This document shows, piece after piece, positions 39,166 to 50,140 of a stretch of DNA of 64,000 nucleotides. The number at the start of each line of letters is the position of its first letter. The stretch's first letter is position 1. The DNA is taken from NCBI RefSeq assembly GCF_963678635.1, contig NC_087065.1, positions 17,433,623 to 17,497,622 on the forward strand. Reading direction: 5' to 3'. The stretch is from Symsagittifera roscoffensis (Eukaryota; Xenacoelomorpha; Acoela; Convolutidae). The notes under the pieces are model-generated. The model did not search any database. It was not told the DNA's origin and saw only the letters and a program-made list of their open reading frames with translations. A program made the position numbers and the translations under genes.

Positions 39166-40175
39166 TTACATTAACTTTCCGATTTTACAATTTTTTTGAT
39201 TGAAACGTTCGATAATCTCAGACAAAATAGTTTTGGACTGCAATCTAAGTGTTAGCTCGTTACTCGTGAACTCATCCAGCGTGTTGATCCCTGGCCTCAG
39301 TTTCCTATTATGCAGCGCTTCCAATGTTTCATTACGTTGTTTGATTGATGTATTATCTCGCAGCCCCACACCGACTCTTTCTTGTGTTCCCCAATGCTTG
39401 TGGCCAAATTTCGATTGGTTTTTCCAACATAGGCGGAATTATATCCAAAACAGGACAGCTTGTGGACAAACAGCCTGAAACTTCTGAAAATTTCATTGGA
39501 GTTTCAGATCACGGAAGAATGACGACTTACGGGAGGGAAGAGCGGTTTTCTATTTACGGGCCGTAAACGCAATTTGAGCCCTGATGATGCTGCGCACATT
39601 GTTTGCAAACAGTTGACTTGGATTTCCTCGATATTGAAGCATGAGCACTGAAGGTTTTTCATCTCGCCTGTCATTTGTTGCCCGAGTTTCTGTCTAAGTT
39701 GTTGTTAACTTTGCTCCAAGAATTTTGCTTAGTGTTTCCGACTCAACTTTGAACGACCACTCTTCTGGTTACTGATTTTCCTTCCATTGCTGTCAATTGA
39801 TCATCATTGCTTCATGGCAAATTTCCTACGTCGATGTGCTCCTGTAAATCTTGCGCACCATACCCTCTATTAATTTTCTCTTGTACTACAGTGGTGCGCA
39901 ATTTCTCAAGTTTAGTAAAGTACCCGTATACGTTGGTTTTTGTTAGTAGACACATTTATCTTGCTTGCTGCCATCTAAATTTATTTTTTGTCTAAAAAAG
40001 CCAAGTCACCATTCTCATTTGGTGTTTCAAGATTGAATTGTAAAGTAGATAGCAACTTGTTGGCAGCTTACAAAACCCCTCTCTGGTCGCCTTTAACAGT
40101 CTTTACAATAACGTCGACATATCGTAGGAAAAGCTTCACACCTGTTATGGTCCGCTCACACCTCCCATTGCAAAA
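39166..40175 (-). pseudogene. Penelope-like element remnant, copy 2
   Basis: Duplicate of 34471-35480 with the same YVDV, stop and frameshift, so the damage predates the duplication. Confidence 0.75.
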
Positions 40176-41581
40176 AGTGCAGAACCAAACTTTTCTGGGT
40201 CCTGTGGAGGTGTCAGTTTACTTTTAGCAGTTTTGCGATCTTTCTCCTCGGCCGCTTCCGTTCCGAGGTTTCAAACCGAGCCTGATTTTACCCTGCTAGG
40301 ATCTAGGAAGTCAAATAACTTTACATTCCACAGAAACTGCCTACAAACAGCCCATGGGACGAGCTTCAAACCGTTTGGTCGCTTCTGATCTGTCCTGTGG
40401 AGGTGTCGCGTCTCTAAATTAGAACGCATGTGAATTAAGGCGAAATTTTGCTTTATAAGGGCATTCAAACTTGAATGACGGGAGAACCTTCCTCTCAGTT
40501 TATCTGTTAACCGATCTGTTTTCACAAATTTTTGAAATTGAAGGGGCTCTTACTGCAATTTTAAACTGCTGATTTGTGCCAATCGGTTATATGAACAAAA
40601 TAATTTGATGTGTTTTCAGTTTGAATAAAGTGTCGACTTCGCCCTGTCATGCTTAAATTTCTCGCGACAACTGAAACAAAAAATCAAGAATTAAATAAGC
40701 CGAATTTATAACTGCGGGATATCCGGCAAAAATCAGACGGGTGTCAAATTGCTGTTCGCAATTTGCCGGGTAAAATTTAAATTTGAGTAGAGTTGTCTCG
40801 TTCCTGACAGAGAATAAAAAGAGTATAAATGAGAGTGCAACTCGTGGAGCAGGAGGAATCTTGACTGGACCAATCACCCACTGAAGTAGCTATTGACTCA
40901 GAATTTACTTGAGCAAATTGAAAAAAAAACTAATTGAGCTTAAAAATTCTTCGGTCCAATAAAAACTATTAAAGTTACTTGAGGTTCCAATCCAGTTTTA
41001 AACCGTGTTTGCGTGTTTCAGGTACTTTAATTTCTATCTAGTTTTATATTTCTATGAGGATTGAGTGAATGAATGTTACAATTTGGCATTTTTAATCTTG
41101 AGATTTCTGTTTAATCTCACACACTTCGGCATTCAACCATTTCAATTTGAAATTACCCTGATAAGCATTGAATTTTTTTTATCAGTAGCTTCTAGTTTCA
41201 AAATCATTTGAGATATCTGGTTATAAAAATGGGCTCCGTCAATTTTTTGAACTCAGCTTTCCGGATCTAATTCATATTTTGCTGAAGCCCGCAACTATTT
41301 TATTGCATCATTATTAGTTTCATCTCGTGCTCCAAACCAAAATATTCACTTTTTGTAATTTTTGCTCCTATTTCTGAAGCTAAAAAGCGGATGAAGCTGC
41401 AAACGGGAGTGGAAGAAACATCCAAGAGATCCTGTGGCTGCCGGGAGAACTGCTTTCAAAATTGGGCTGTAATTCATTTTACAATTGTTACTGTGCGTAA
41501 GAATTTCCTAAAAATGGATTGTATCCTTCCAGAAACTCATGTTGCAAAAACAAGGACTTGTTTGCAAAAAAAATTAGTTGC

Positions 41582-41609
41582 GGCATGCTGATAGTTTTTG
41601 CAGCATGCC
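41582..41609 (+). other. Hairpin GGCATGCTG / CAGCATGCC
   Basis: 9-bp stem with a 10-nt AT-rich loop; also present in the duplicate at 45027-45054. Function unknown. Confidence 0.6.
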
Positions 41610-41854
41610 AAAAACAGAGCAATTTCTTGCATGTAAAAAGCATCTAGTTCATTATAACCTCCATATGCTTTGTATCTCATCTATTTATTCATTTAGCACT
41701 TCTTTGCGAAAACTTTTTGTCTAGAGGTGAGCCTAATTTTACAAGTTCATCCTTCTAATTTCTTTTTATTCATTTCTGGACAAAATTTTTGAATTCGTTC
41801 GATGATTGTTTTGTACGGCGTACTTGTGATCTGTCCAAGATAACAAAGCTCATA

Positions 41855-42208
41855 CTATTCTGTTTTAGGCTTAAGCCATAGCGGTGGCGCCTCGGGGTCA
41901 CCTTGTTGTGGTCTCTCCTCGGACATAAGGATGGAATTTTCGTGAGAAAGATAACTTGGTTTACTGTATGCACAATGACTAAATGTGTACAATTCCGGGC
42001 AGTTCGAAGAAATGTGATTCCACATGGTTTCTCTATTGAGAAAAATAAATGCATTGCTAAAGTCTAAATTAATTAAACTTGAAATTTGCAGGTTGTCATC
42101 ATGCTCTATCAAATTTCTAAAGGAGTGAGCAGCAATATCAGCTCCTCGTTTACTACGACATTCTAACTGAAAACTCTTCAACGACATTCTAACTGATTTA
42201 TTTTTCAT
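41855..42208 (-). pseudogene. LINE (non-LTR) reverse transcriptase fragment, copy 1
   Basis: Minus-strand frame reads LIEHDDNLQISSLINLDFSN, then AFIFLNRETMWNHI, CPELYTFSHCAYSKPSYL and RPQQGDPEAPPLWLK. LDFSNAF matches the RT motif A region (LDFKNAFN) and QQGDPxxPxL the motif B' block of LINE RTs of the RTE/CR1 sort. Upstream and downstream RT blocks and the catalytic YxDD are absent, so this is a short dead fragment. Confidence 0.7.
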
Positions 42209-42405
42209 CTACCGCGGGAATCTTTCCATTAATAAGAAGGATCTCTATGAAACTTTTGTTTCACGAAAAAACTTTGTGTTCAGATGAACCAAAGTGTTGA
42301 AGAGATTTCTCTTTTAGAGATTTTCTTATTGACACAAAAATAATAACCCATAAGATAAAATTCGAATATAGTTTTGAATTGACAAAATGTTGGCAAAATA
42401 AGTGG

Positions 42406-42632
42406 TAATAATCAATTATAATCGACTATAATCAATTATAATTGATTTTAAGGGTTTTTTGTAAGATCTGTAATCAATTATAATCGATTATAAGAGATTA
42501 TAATCTCTTGGAAAATATCACGATTATAATCAATTATAAATCCTTTAAACACCTAATTTTGGTAATTATAATCAATTATAGTTGTCAAAAAATCATCATA
42601 ATAATCCGTTATAATCGATTATTTACGCCTAA
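42406..42632. repeat. AT-rich palindromic array (TTATAATCGATTATAA family)
   Basis: Repeats of AATCAATTATAATCGATTATAA and variants. The core TTATAATCGATTATAA is its own reverse complement. Similar arrays at 46745-47035 and 47486-47712. Confidence 0.85.
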
Positions 42633-43479
42633 ACTTGGATGCGGGAACAATTATGCAAGGACAGATCTAGAAAATTGTTTCAGCGACTGGTTGAATTGAA
42701 GAGCCAAAAAGCTAATTGCTAAACGTGTCTGGACCAACAAAAAACACTGACTAGCAGCTTTGGCTTTGAATGCGAGTCTCATCAAGCAGTGGCCACACTG
42801 AACTTACTAACTTACTCTGACCGCAAGATATTTGATCAAACCTGTAAACCTGCAAAACTGAACTGAGAACTACTTTTAGTTTTGTGGTACAATGAAAAAA
42901 TTGTACTTCTTGAGGTTCAATTAAAACCGACCTCCCTATTTTTTTATAATCAGTGACAGTCGATTTGCAGCAGCAAAACTGGTTCAGCAGCAGTTACAAC
43001 CAAGTGAACTTTTTTATACGTCTTTCTTGGATGCCGCAGGTGGGGATGGGGTGGTTGTGGACGCTAAACACTTTTTCCTAGAAGAAAGGATGACAAGAAG
43101 GCTGCAAAGTTTTGGCTTGTCTCGATCAGATTAAAAAATGATAATTGAAGCAATGCTTTTGTAAGATGTTTTGGGCAGACATCATCATCATCATTAGATG
43201 CAATTGTTACGAAAGAGTAGAAAAGATTAGATGCCGCTTCTCAAACTTACTAAAATTGAAATTAGCTCAACCTTATTGATTGGTTAAAACGAATAAAACT
43301 CAAGTAAGGTCAACTGGTTTTCGTTAAATACATTTTTAGTTGATGATAAGTTAATTAGTGCCTTACCGGGTTGACCAAAAATGCTAGTCATAAACTTCTC
43401 ATATATGGGCTGCACAGTTCATACATTTAAAAAACTGCATGAAAACTATATCAACTTTTTAATGACACAAATGACGTTT

Positions 43480-44010
43480 TTAAGTTGAAAAAACCCTAAA
43501 AAATATTTCTAGGACTATTTTGAATTTATTAGTTTCAGTGGATTATTATAAAATTATCGTAATCGAAAATTTGTATGCTAAGCATTTTTTGGCTCAAATT
43601 TTTCAGAGCAAAAAAATTCTTTTTGTGAGAAAAAAGCTCATATTTAATACAAACGACGTTATAAAGTCTAAAATACTCTATAAAACCTAGGACTATTATG
43701 AATTTATTACCTTCGATGAAAAAAAACGATTATTATAAATTTTTTATGAATAAAAATTGTAAGCTAGTTTTTGCACAAATTTTTCAGAGCAAAAAAAAAT
43801 GTTCTTTTTTTGTGAAAGGAAAGCTCAATTTTAACACGAAGGACGTTTTAAAGTGTAAAATACCCAAAAAAAACCGTTTCTAGGACTATTTTAAAAAGTT
43901 TAATTTTGGCGAAAAAAGGTTTTTTTAAATATTTTCATGAATCAAAATTGAGCAATAAGAATTTTGAGCAATTTTTTTTCAGAAAAGCAACATAATTAAG
44001 TTCAAAAAAA
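43480..44010 (+). repeat. ~180-190-bp minisatellite
   Basis: Units start with CTAGGACTATTWTGAATTTATTA at about 43510, 43687 and 43879, each continuing with TTTTTCAGAGCAAAAA, AAAGCTCA and TTATAAAGT blocks. Related units occur at ~48545-48990. Confidence 0.75.
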
Positions 44011-44079
44011 ACCCAATAAAAAATTGTTAAATTTTTGAAACTTTTTTTCTGTTGAACAAATGCTGATTATAAAACTTCA

Positions 44080-44185
44080 TAAACAGAAATTGTATGATAA
44101 GCAGCCCTTTTCCATAGACCCCGTGAATGGAACTGTACGATAAGCGTTTTCGGTCTATGGAGGTCAACCCGGGTATCATTTTTTG
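44080..44185 (+). repeat. TGTATGATAAGC motif cluster with GGTCAACCCGGGT
   Basis: TGTATGATAAGC and TGTACGATAAGC followed by a GGTCTATGGAGGTCAACCCGGG block. Related clusters at 49100-49210 and 49490-49820. Confidence 0.65.
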
Positions 44186-44279
44186 AAAACTGGAAAACAA
44201 AATATTCCAAGTCTAAAAATTTTAAGTTCTTGCCAAAGAATATTGGAAGATATCAAAGATTCTTGAAAAAAATTCAAAG

Positions 44280-45740
44280 AGCAAATTGAAAAAAAACTAA
44301 TAAAGTTACTTGAGGTTCCAATCCAGTTTTAAACCGTGTTTGCGTGTTTTAGGTACTTTAATTTCTATCTAGTTTTTTATTTCTATCGTGTTTTATTTCT
44401 ATCTAGAGAGTGGTGGTATTTTAGTAGTAGCCTTGAAGCTGTAACCATGCTAAAGCTCCATGAGATAATGATTATGGGGCCTATTTTTTGAAACCTCATT
44501 TGAGACTTGAGTGAATGAATGTTACAATTTGGCATTTTTAATCTTGAGATTTCTGTTTAATCTCACACACTTCGGCATTCAACCATTTCAATTTGAAATT
44601 ACCCTGATAAGCATTGAATTTTTTTTCTCAGTAGCTTCTAGTTTCAAAATCATTTGAGATATCTGGTTATAAAAGGGGCTCCGTCAATGTTTTGGACTCA
44701 GCTTTCCGGATCTAATTCACATTTTGCTGAAGCACGCAACTATTTTAATGCATCATTATTAGTTCCATCTCGTGCTCCAAACCAAAATATTCACTTTTTG
44801 TAATTTTTGCTCCTATTGCTGAAGCTAAAAAGCGGTCGAAGCTGCAAACGGGAGTGGAAGAAACATCCAAGACATCCTGTGGCTGCCGGGAGAACTGCTT
44901 TCAAAATTGGGCTGTAATTCATTTTACAATTGTTACTGTGCGTAAAAATTTCCTAAAAATGGATTGTATCCTTCCAGAAACTCATGTTGCAAAAACAAGG
45001 ACTTGTTTGCAAAAAATATTAGTTGCGGCATGCTGATATTTTTTGCAGCATGCCAAAAACAGAGCAATTTCTTGCATGTAAAAAGCATCCAGTTCATTAT
45101 AACCTCCATATGCTTTTTATCTCATCTATTTATTCATTTAGCATTTCTTTGCGAAAACTTTTTGTCTAGAGGTGAGCCTAATTTTACAAGTTCATCCTTC
45201 TAATTTCTTTTTATTCATTTCTGGACAAAATTTTTGAATTCGTTCGATGATTGTTTTGTACGGCGTACTTGTGATCTGTCCAAGAAAACAAAGCTCATAC
45301 TATTCTGTTTTAGGCTTAAGCCATAGCGGTGGCGCCTCGGGGTCACCTTGTTGTGGTCTCTCCTCGGACATAAGGATGGAATTTTCGTGAGAAAGGTAAC
45401 TTGGTTTACTGTATGCACAATGACTAAATGTGTGCAGTTCCGGGCAGTTCGAAGAAATGTGATTCCACATGGTTTCTCTATTGAGAAAAATAAATGCATT
45501 GCTAAAGTCTGAATTAATTAAACTTGAAGTTTGCAGGTTGTCATCATGCTCTATCAAATTTCTAAAGAAGTGAGCAGCAATTTCAGCTCCTCGTTTACTA
45601 CGACATTCTAACTGAAAACTCGGAAGATTTATTTTTCATCTACCGCGGGAATCTTTCCACTAATAAAAAGGATCTCTATGAAACTTTTGTTTCGTGGTAA
45701 AACTTTGTGTTCAGATGAACCAAAGTGTTGAAGAGATTTC
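44280..45740 (+). repeat. Direct repeat R-A, copy 2
   Basis: Counterpart of 40900-42340 at ~3445 bp offset over most of its length. It has more divergence than the 4.6-kb duplication. Confidence 0.85.
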
Positions 45741-45907
45741 TCTTCTAGAGATTGGACGCAAACCTCCTTTTTTTCTTTGCGGGCGATAGTTTCCGCTCCA
45801 AAAAATAAAGGTCTTAACGGTTTGAGTACTTTACCTTCCCCTATAAGGCTTGAGAGTTGATCGAGCGAGTCAGTTTTTGTCAAAGCACTATTTAGGCAGA
45901 AAAACAT
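45215..45907 (-). pseudogene. LINE reverse transcriptase fragment, copy 2 (longer)
   Basis: Minus-strand frame 45907-45629 contains GEGKVLKPLRPLFFGAETIA then RKEKKE, like the 'RPLFFGA.L.AL.KK.GGVRPI' block that precedes RT motif A. After a gap the frame 45557-45300 repeats DFSNAFIFLNRETMWNHI, CPELHTFSHCAYSKPSYL and RPQQGDPEAPPLWLK. It retains more of the RT N-terminus than copy 1. Frameshifts separate the blocks. Confidence 0.7.
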
Positions 45908-47270
45908 GAGCGACTGTTACACTATTTTAAATCAGATTTCAAAATAGGAGGCTGAAACCTAAATGAACTATAAATGAAAGTTCTCAACAACTGGGAAAAA
46001 ATTAAATCTTAAATTTTTTATCCAACTGAATTATCAAAGTCCAAACTTGCAAACTGCATCATCTGATGACCCTCAGAGCATTGCATGAAAGTAAAGACAA
46101 GAATAAAAACAAAACGGGAAAGCAACTTAGTAGCAAACAAATTGACACTAAAACATGGCTTAAATTTTAACAAGAAAAATCAGGTCAGATCAAATTTTAA
46201 AGCAAAAACTTTTTTTTTCGAGAAACTAGATTGTAATGGAACCTTTCTATAAATTACAAAAATTAATTTTCCATAATTAAAAATTTGATTCTAAAGGATG
46301 ATAATAAAATAGAGAATCCAATTGAGGAGGCGCACAAGTAAAAATGAGAAAACTAAAGGCCCATGATTTTCATTTAGTTCGGATTGACTTAATTCTCAAT
46401 TCAATCCAGTTGAAAATTTTTTTTTTTTTAGTTTGACGCTGTTTCTTACTCATACATCATTTTTGAAACGCCTTTACTGACATGTTTTTTTTCGAGTTTT
46501 TTGAGTCTGTCACCGTAAAAAATGGCGTCAAACCAGAAAAATGATAACTTTCAACTTGATTGAATTTGTGCAAAAACTGATAATTGAGTCGATCCGAACT
46601 AATTGAAAGTCAATGACCTGGAAATACGCTGATAAATAAGAAAAAATTTAAAAAATCAACATACAAGAAAATAGAAAAACCTTGAGGAATACAATACTTC
46701 AAGCGGTCACACTCGGTTGGCCGTACACCAACCCGCATCCAGTTTTGAGCGTTAATAATCGTTTATAATATGATTTTATTACCCGTCTTTTTAAATTTGA
46801 GAAACACTCAACTACAATCAATTAATAATCGATTATATTCTCTGTTTTTAAAACCAAATTATAATTAATTATAATCCATTATATTCGATTATAGTCGATT
46901 ATTTTTTCGTCTTTTTTCGAGACAATTATAATCAATTATAATTCGTTATAATCCAATAATTTTATTCAAGTTTCATATTCATTAGATTTGCACAAAAATC
47001 CATTATAATCGATTACAATTGATTATACTGATTTTTGTTTATCCATTTTGTCTTCAAAAATTGCATCTAAGTTACTTATATTTTATACTTTTTGTAGACA
47101 CTCGTTTCTACGAAAAATGAGAAAAAAGATTTTTCAAGTTTTCCAAACAATTCAAAATTATAAGGTTTTTTTATTTATTTTCCTCATTTTAGAGTTGTTT
47201 CGTGATGCATACTTTAAGTTTTTTTAACCACTAAAACATCAGCAATTTGATTTAGTTTCATGACTGATTC
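45908..47270 (+). other. Unique AT-rich spacer
   Basis: No gene seen. The right part (46745-47035) holds another array of the TTATAATCGATTATAA palindrome family. Confidence 0.5.
46745..47035. repeat. AT-rich palindromic array, second site
   Basis: Same ATTATAATCGATTAT / AATCAATTATAAT family as 42406-42632 but not part of the R-B duplication. Confidence 0.8.
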
Positions 47271-49330
47271 GGAAGATTTATTTTTCATCTACCGCGGGAA
47301 TCTTTCCACTAATAAGAAGGATCTCTATGAAACTTTTGTTTCGCGGTAAAACTTTGTGTTCAGATGAACCAAAGTGTTGAAGAGATTTCTCTTTTAGAGA
47401 TTTTCTTATTGACACAAAAATAATAACCCATAAGATAAAATTCGAATATAGTTTTGAATTGACAAAATGTTGGCAAAATAAGTGGTAATAATCAATTATA
47501 ATCGACTATAATCAATTATAATTGATTTTAAGGGTTTTTTGTAAGATCTGTAATCAATTATAATCGATTATAAGAGATTATAATCTCTTGGAAAATATCA
47601 CGATTATAATCAATTATAAATCCTTTAAACACCTAATTTTGGTAATTATAATCAATTATAGTTGTCAAAAAATCATCATAATAATCCGTTATAATCGATT
47701 ATTTACGCCTAAACTTGGATGCGGGAACAATTATGCAAGGACAGATCTAGAAAATTGTTTCAGCGACTGGTTGAATTGAAGAGCCAAAAAGCTAATTGCT
47801 AAACGTGTCTGGACCAACAAAAAACACTGACTAGCAGCTTTGGCTTTGAATGCGAGTCTCATCAAGCAATGGCCACACTGAACTTACTAACTTACTCTAA
47901 TCGCAAGATATTTGATCAAACCTGTAAACCTGCAAAACTGAACTGAAAACTACTTTAAGCTTTGTGGTACAATAAAAAAAAGTTGTACATCTTGAGGTTC
48001 AATTAAAACCGACCTCTATATTTTTTTTAATAATCAGTGACAGTCGACATGCAGCAGCAGCAAAACTGGTTTAGCAGCAGTTAAAACCAAGTGAACTTTT
48101 TGAAACGTCGTTTCTGGATGCCACAAGTGGGGGTGGGGTGGTTATGGACGCTAAACACTTTTTCCTAGAAGAAAGTATGACCAGAAGGCTGAAAAATTTT
48201 GGCTTGTCTCGATCAGTTTAAAAAATGATAATTGATGCAATGCTTCTGTATGATGTTTTGGGTAGACATCATCATCATCATTAGATTCAAATGTTACGAA
48301 AGAGAAAAAAAGATTAGATGGCGCTTCTCAAACTTACTAAAATTGGACGATTGAGAGACTTTGCCTCAATTTCTGGAGATCAGGCGCTATGATCCGACAA
48401 ATTGCAAAACAATATGGAAAACAGGGATATATCAGCACACAATTGAAAAAGAAGGACGTTCCCAAATCTCTGTTAACTGTCAAATGGAAAACTAGCTCAA
48501 CCTGGTTGATTGGTCAAACTCAAATAAGCTCAACCGGTTTTCGTTCAATACTTTTCTATGATTACTCTGAATTTATTAGCTTTGGTTGACTATTATAAAA
48601 TTTTCGTCAATGGAAATTAATGCTAAGCAATTTTTTTTGCTCAAGTTTTTCTTTTTGTGAGGAAGAAAGCTCATATTTAACACAAACGATGTTATAAAGT
48701 GTGAAATACTCTAAAAAACCTAGGACTATTTTGAATTTATTACCTTCGGTGGAATGTAAATGAAATTGTATGCTATTTTTTTTGCTCTAACTTTTTCAGA
48801 GCAGAAAAAAAAAATTTTTTTTTGTAAGACGAAAGCTCAATCTTTACACGAAGGACATTATAAAGTGTAAAATACCCAAAAAAAACGTTTCTAGGACTGA
48901 TTCTGAAAATTTAATGTCGGCGGAAAAAGGCTTGTTATAATATTTTCATAAATCAAAATTGTACAATAAGCATTTCTTTTCTCATTTTTTTGTGTGAAAA
49001 AAGCTTATTTTCAAGAAAAGGGACATAAGTAGATTCAAAAAAACCAGTATTTGTTGATTTTTTTTTAAAAACTTTTTTTCTGTTGAAAAATGCTTATTAT
49101 AAAATTTCATAAACTGAAATTGTATGATAAGCAGCATTTTTCATAGAAGCCGTGAATGGAACTATACGATAAGCGTTTTCGTTCTATTAAGGTCAATCCG
49201 GATATCTTTTTTAAAAACTGTAAATTAAAATAATCCATATCCAAAAATTTTATTCTTGTCAAAGAATATTGGAAGATATCAAAGTTTCTTGAAAAAAATT
49301 CAAATAACCTTGAAGAAATAAAACAAAGTT
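47270..49330 (+). repeat. Direct repeat R-B, copy 2
   Basis: Counterpart of 42190-44300, including the palindrome array (47486-47712), minisatellite units (~48545-48990) and the TGTATGATAAGC cluster. A short insertion near 48345-48500 is unique to this copy. Confidence 0.85.
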
Positions 49331-49489
49331 AGCAACACTTTTCACAAGATTATCGACAATTTGCGCAGAAGATGGGCGATTTTACTTTCAAAAGTTTCAG
49401 AATTTTTTTTTAAGTCTCCAGAACTCCTGGATTGTGATTTGTTTCACAATTTTGAAAAAATAAGACTGTTGTTCATTAAATTCTCATAG

Positions 49490-49820
49490 TATGGAAATTG
49501 TATGACAAGCATTTTTTATAAAGCAAACTAAACCCTTTTTTCCTGAGTTGTTTTTTCTTGAAAATATGTTTCGATAACTTTATTTGACCTTTAATTGTCT
49601 TTTTAATTGTTTTTAAGAAAACTTTCATTAGGTAAAATTTGCAAGATACACTTTCATTATGAAAGAATGCTTATCATACAATTCTCATTTTTGAGACTTG
49701 TATGACTAGCATTCTCTCATAGAAATTTTGCATGAGAATTGTATGACTAGCTTTTTTTCATAGAAAAATATTATGAAGTTATATGACTAGCATTTTCGGT
49801 TCATAGAGGTCAACCCGGGT
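49490..49820 (+). repeat. TGTATGACTAGCATTTT motif cluster in both orientations
   Basis: Five or more copies of TGTATGAYWAGCATTTT-like sequence, including one inverted copy (AATGCTTATCATACAATTCT near 49667). The cluster ends with another GGTCAACCCGGGT near 49808. Confidence 0.65.
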
Positions 49821-49930
49821 TGCGATTCTCTCGATTCTTTTATAAACTTTTAATTTTTGTGATCCAATTTTTCTCAATCAATTCTCTTTTTCATTCTTAA
49901 GTTAAACTTGAAATTTAATTGTAATGTCAC

Positions 49931-50125
49931 TGTTGTGATTCTTACCATTTGTTTTATTTCACTAATTACTTTAAAGTATCTTAACTGATTAATCTTGATT
50001 TGACCTTGCTATCTTCATTCTCTCCGACGGAGAGAATGACCGCTCACTTTTTAATGTTTTAACTTAGAGATTAATTCACTTTTTAAACATATCTTATTTG
50101 TAACTAAGTAGAATTAACCGTAACA
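49931..50125 (+). repeat. 5' LTR of element 3
   Basis: Starts TGTTGTGATTCTTACC; end placed at GTAACA (TGTT...AACA inverted ends), giving ~195 bp. The left end is fixed by comparison with 56615. The right end is inferred, because homology to the second copy runs on to ~50698. Confidence 0.65.
50016..50038. other. Perfect hairpin in the element 3 LTR
   Basis: CATTCTCTCC and GGAGAGAATG form a 10-bp stem around GAC. Preserved in the 3' LTR at 56700-56722. Confidence 0.75.
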
Positions 50126-50140
50126 AAGGAACATTTTATC

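Larger units (their letters stand above)
36540..41133 (+). repeat. Tandem segmental duplication, copy 2 (~4.6 kb)
   Basis: Counterpart of 31845-36438. It differs by isolated substitutions. Homology ends at CTTCGGCATT, after which copy 2 continues into a further repeated region. Confidence 0.93.
40900..42340 (+). repeat. Direct repeat R-A, copy 1
   Basis: Matches ~44280-45740. It covers the tail of the 4.6-kb duplication, the sequence after CTTCGGCATTC, and a LINE RT fragment on the minus strand. Copy 2 carries an extra insertion near 44390-44510. Confidence 0.85.
42190..44300 (+). repeat. Direct repeat R-B, copy 1
   Basis: Matches 47270-49330 at ~5080 bp offset. Near-identical over the first ~700 bp, then increasingly diverged. 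Contains a palindrome array and minisatellite units but no gene. Confidence 0.85.

Noticed and set aside
41391-41591. 66-codon frame with CGCRENC, repeated at 44854
   Set aside because: No recognised family. The two copies differ in length only because of substitutions in a duplicated non-coding region. Not enough to call a gene.
42508-42699. 63-codon frame beginning in an AT palindrome array
   Set aside because: Ile/Tyr/Asn composition simply translates the AT-rich repeat. The same frame at 47588 is a segmental duplicate.
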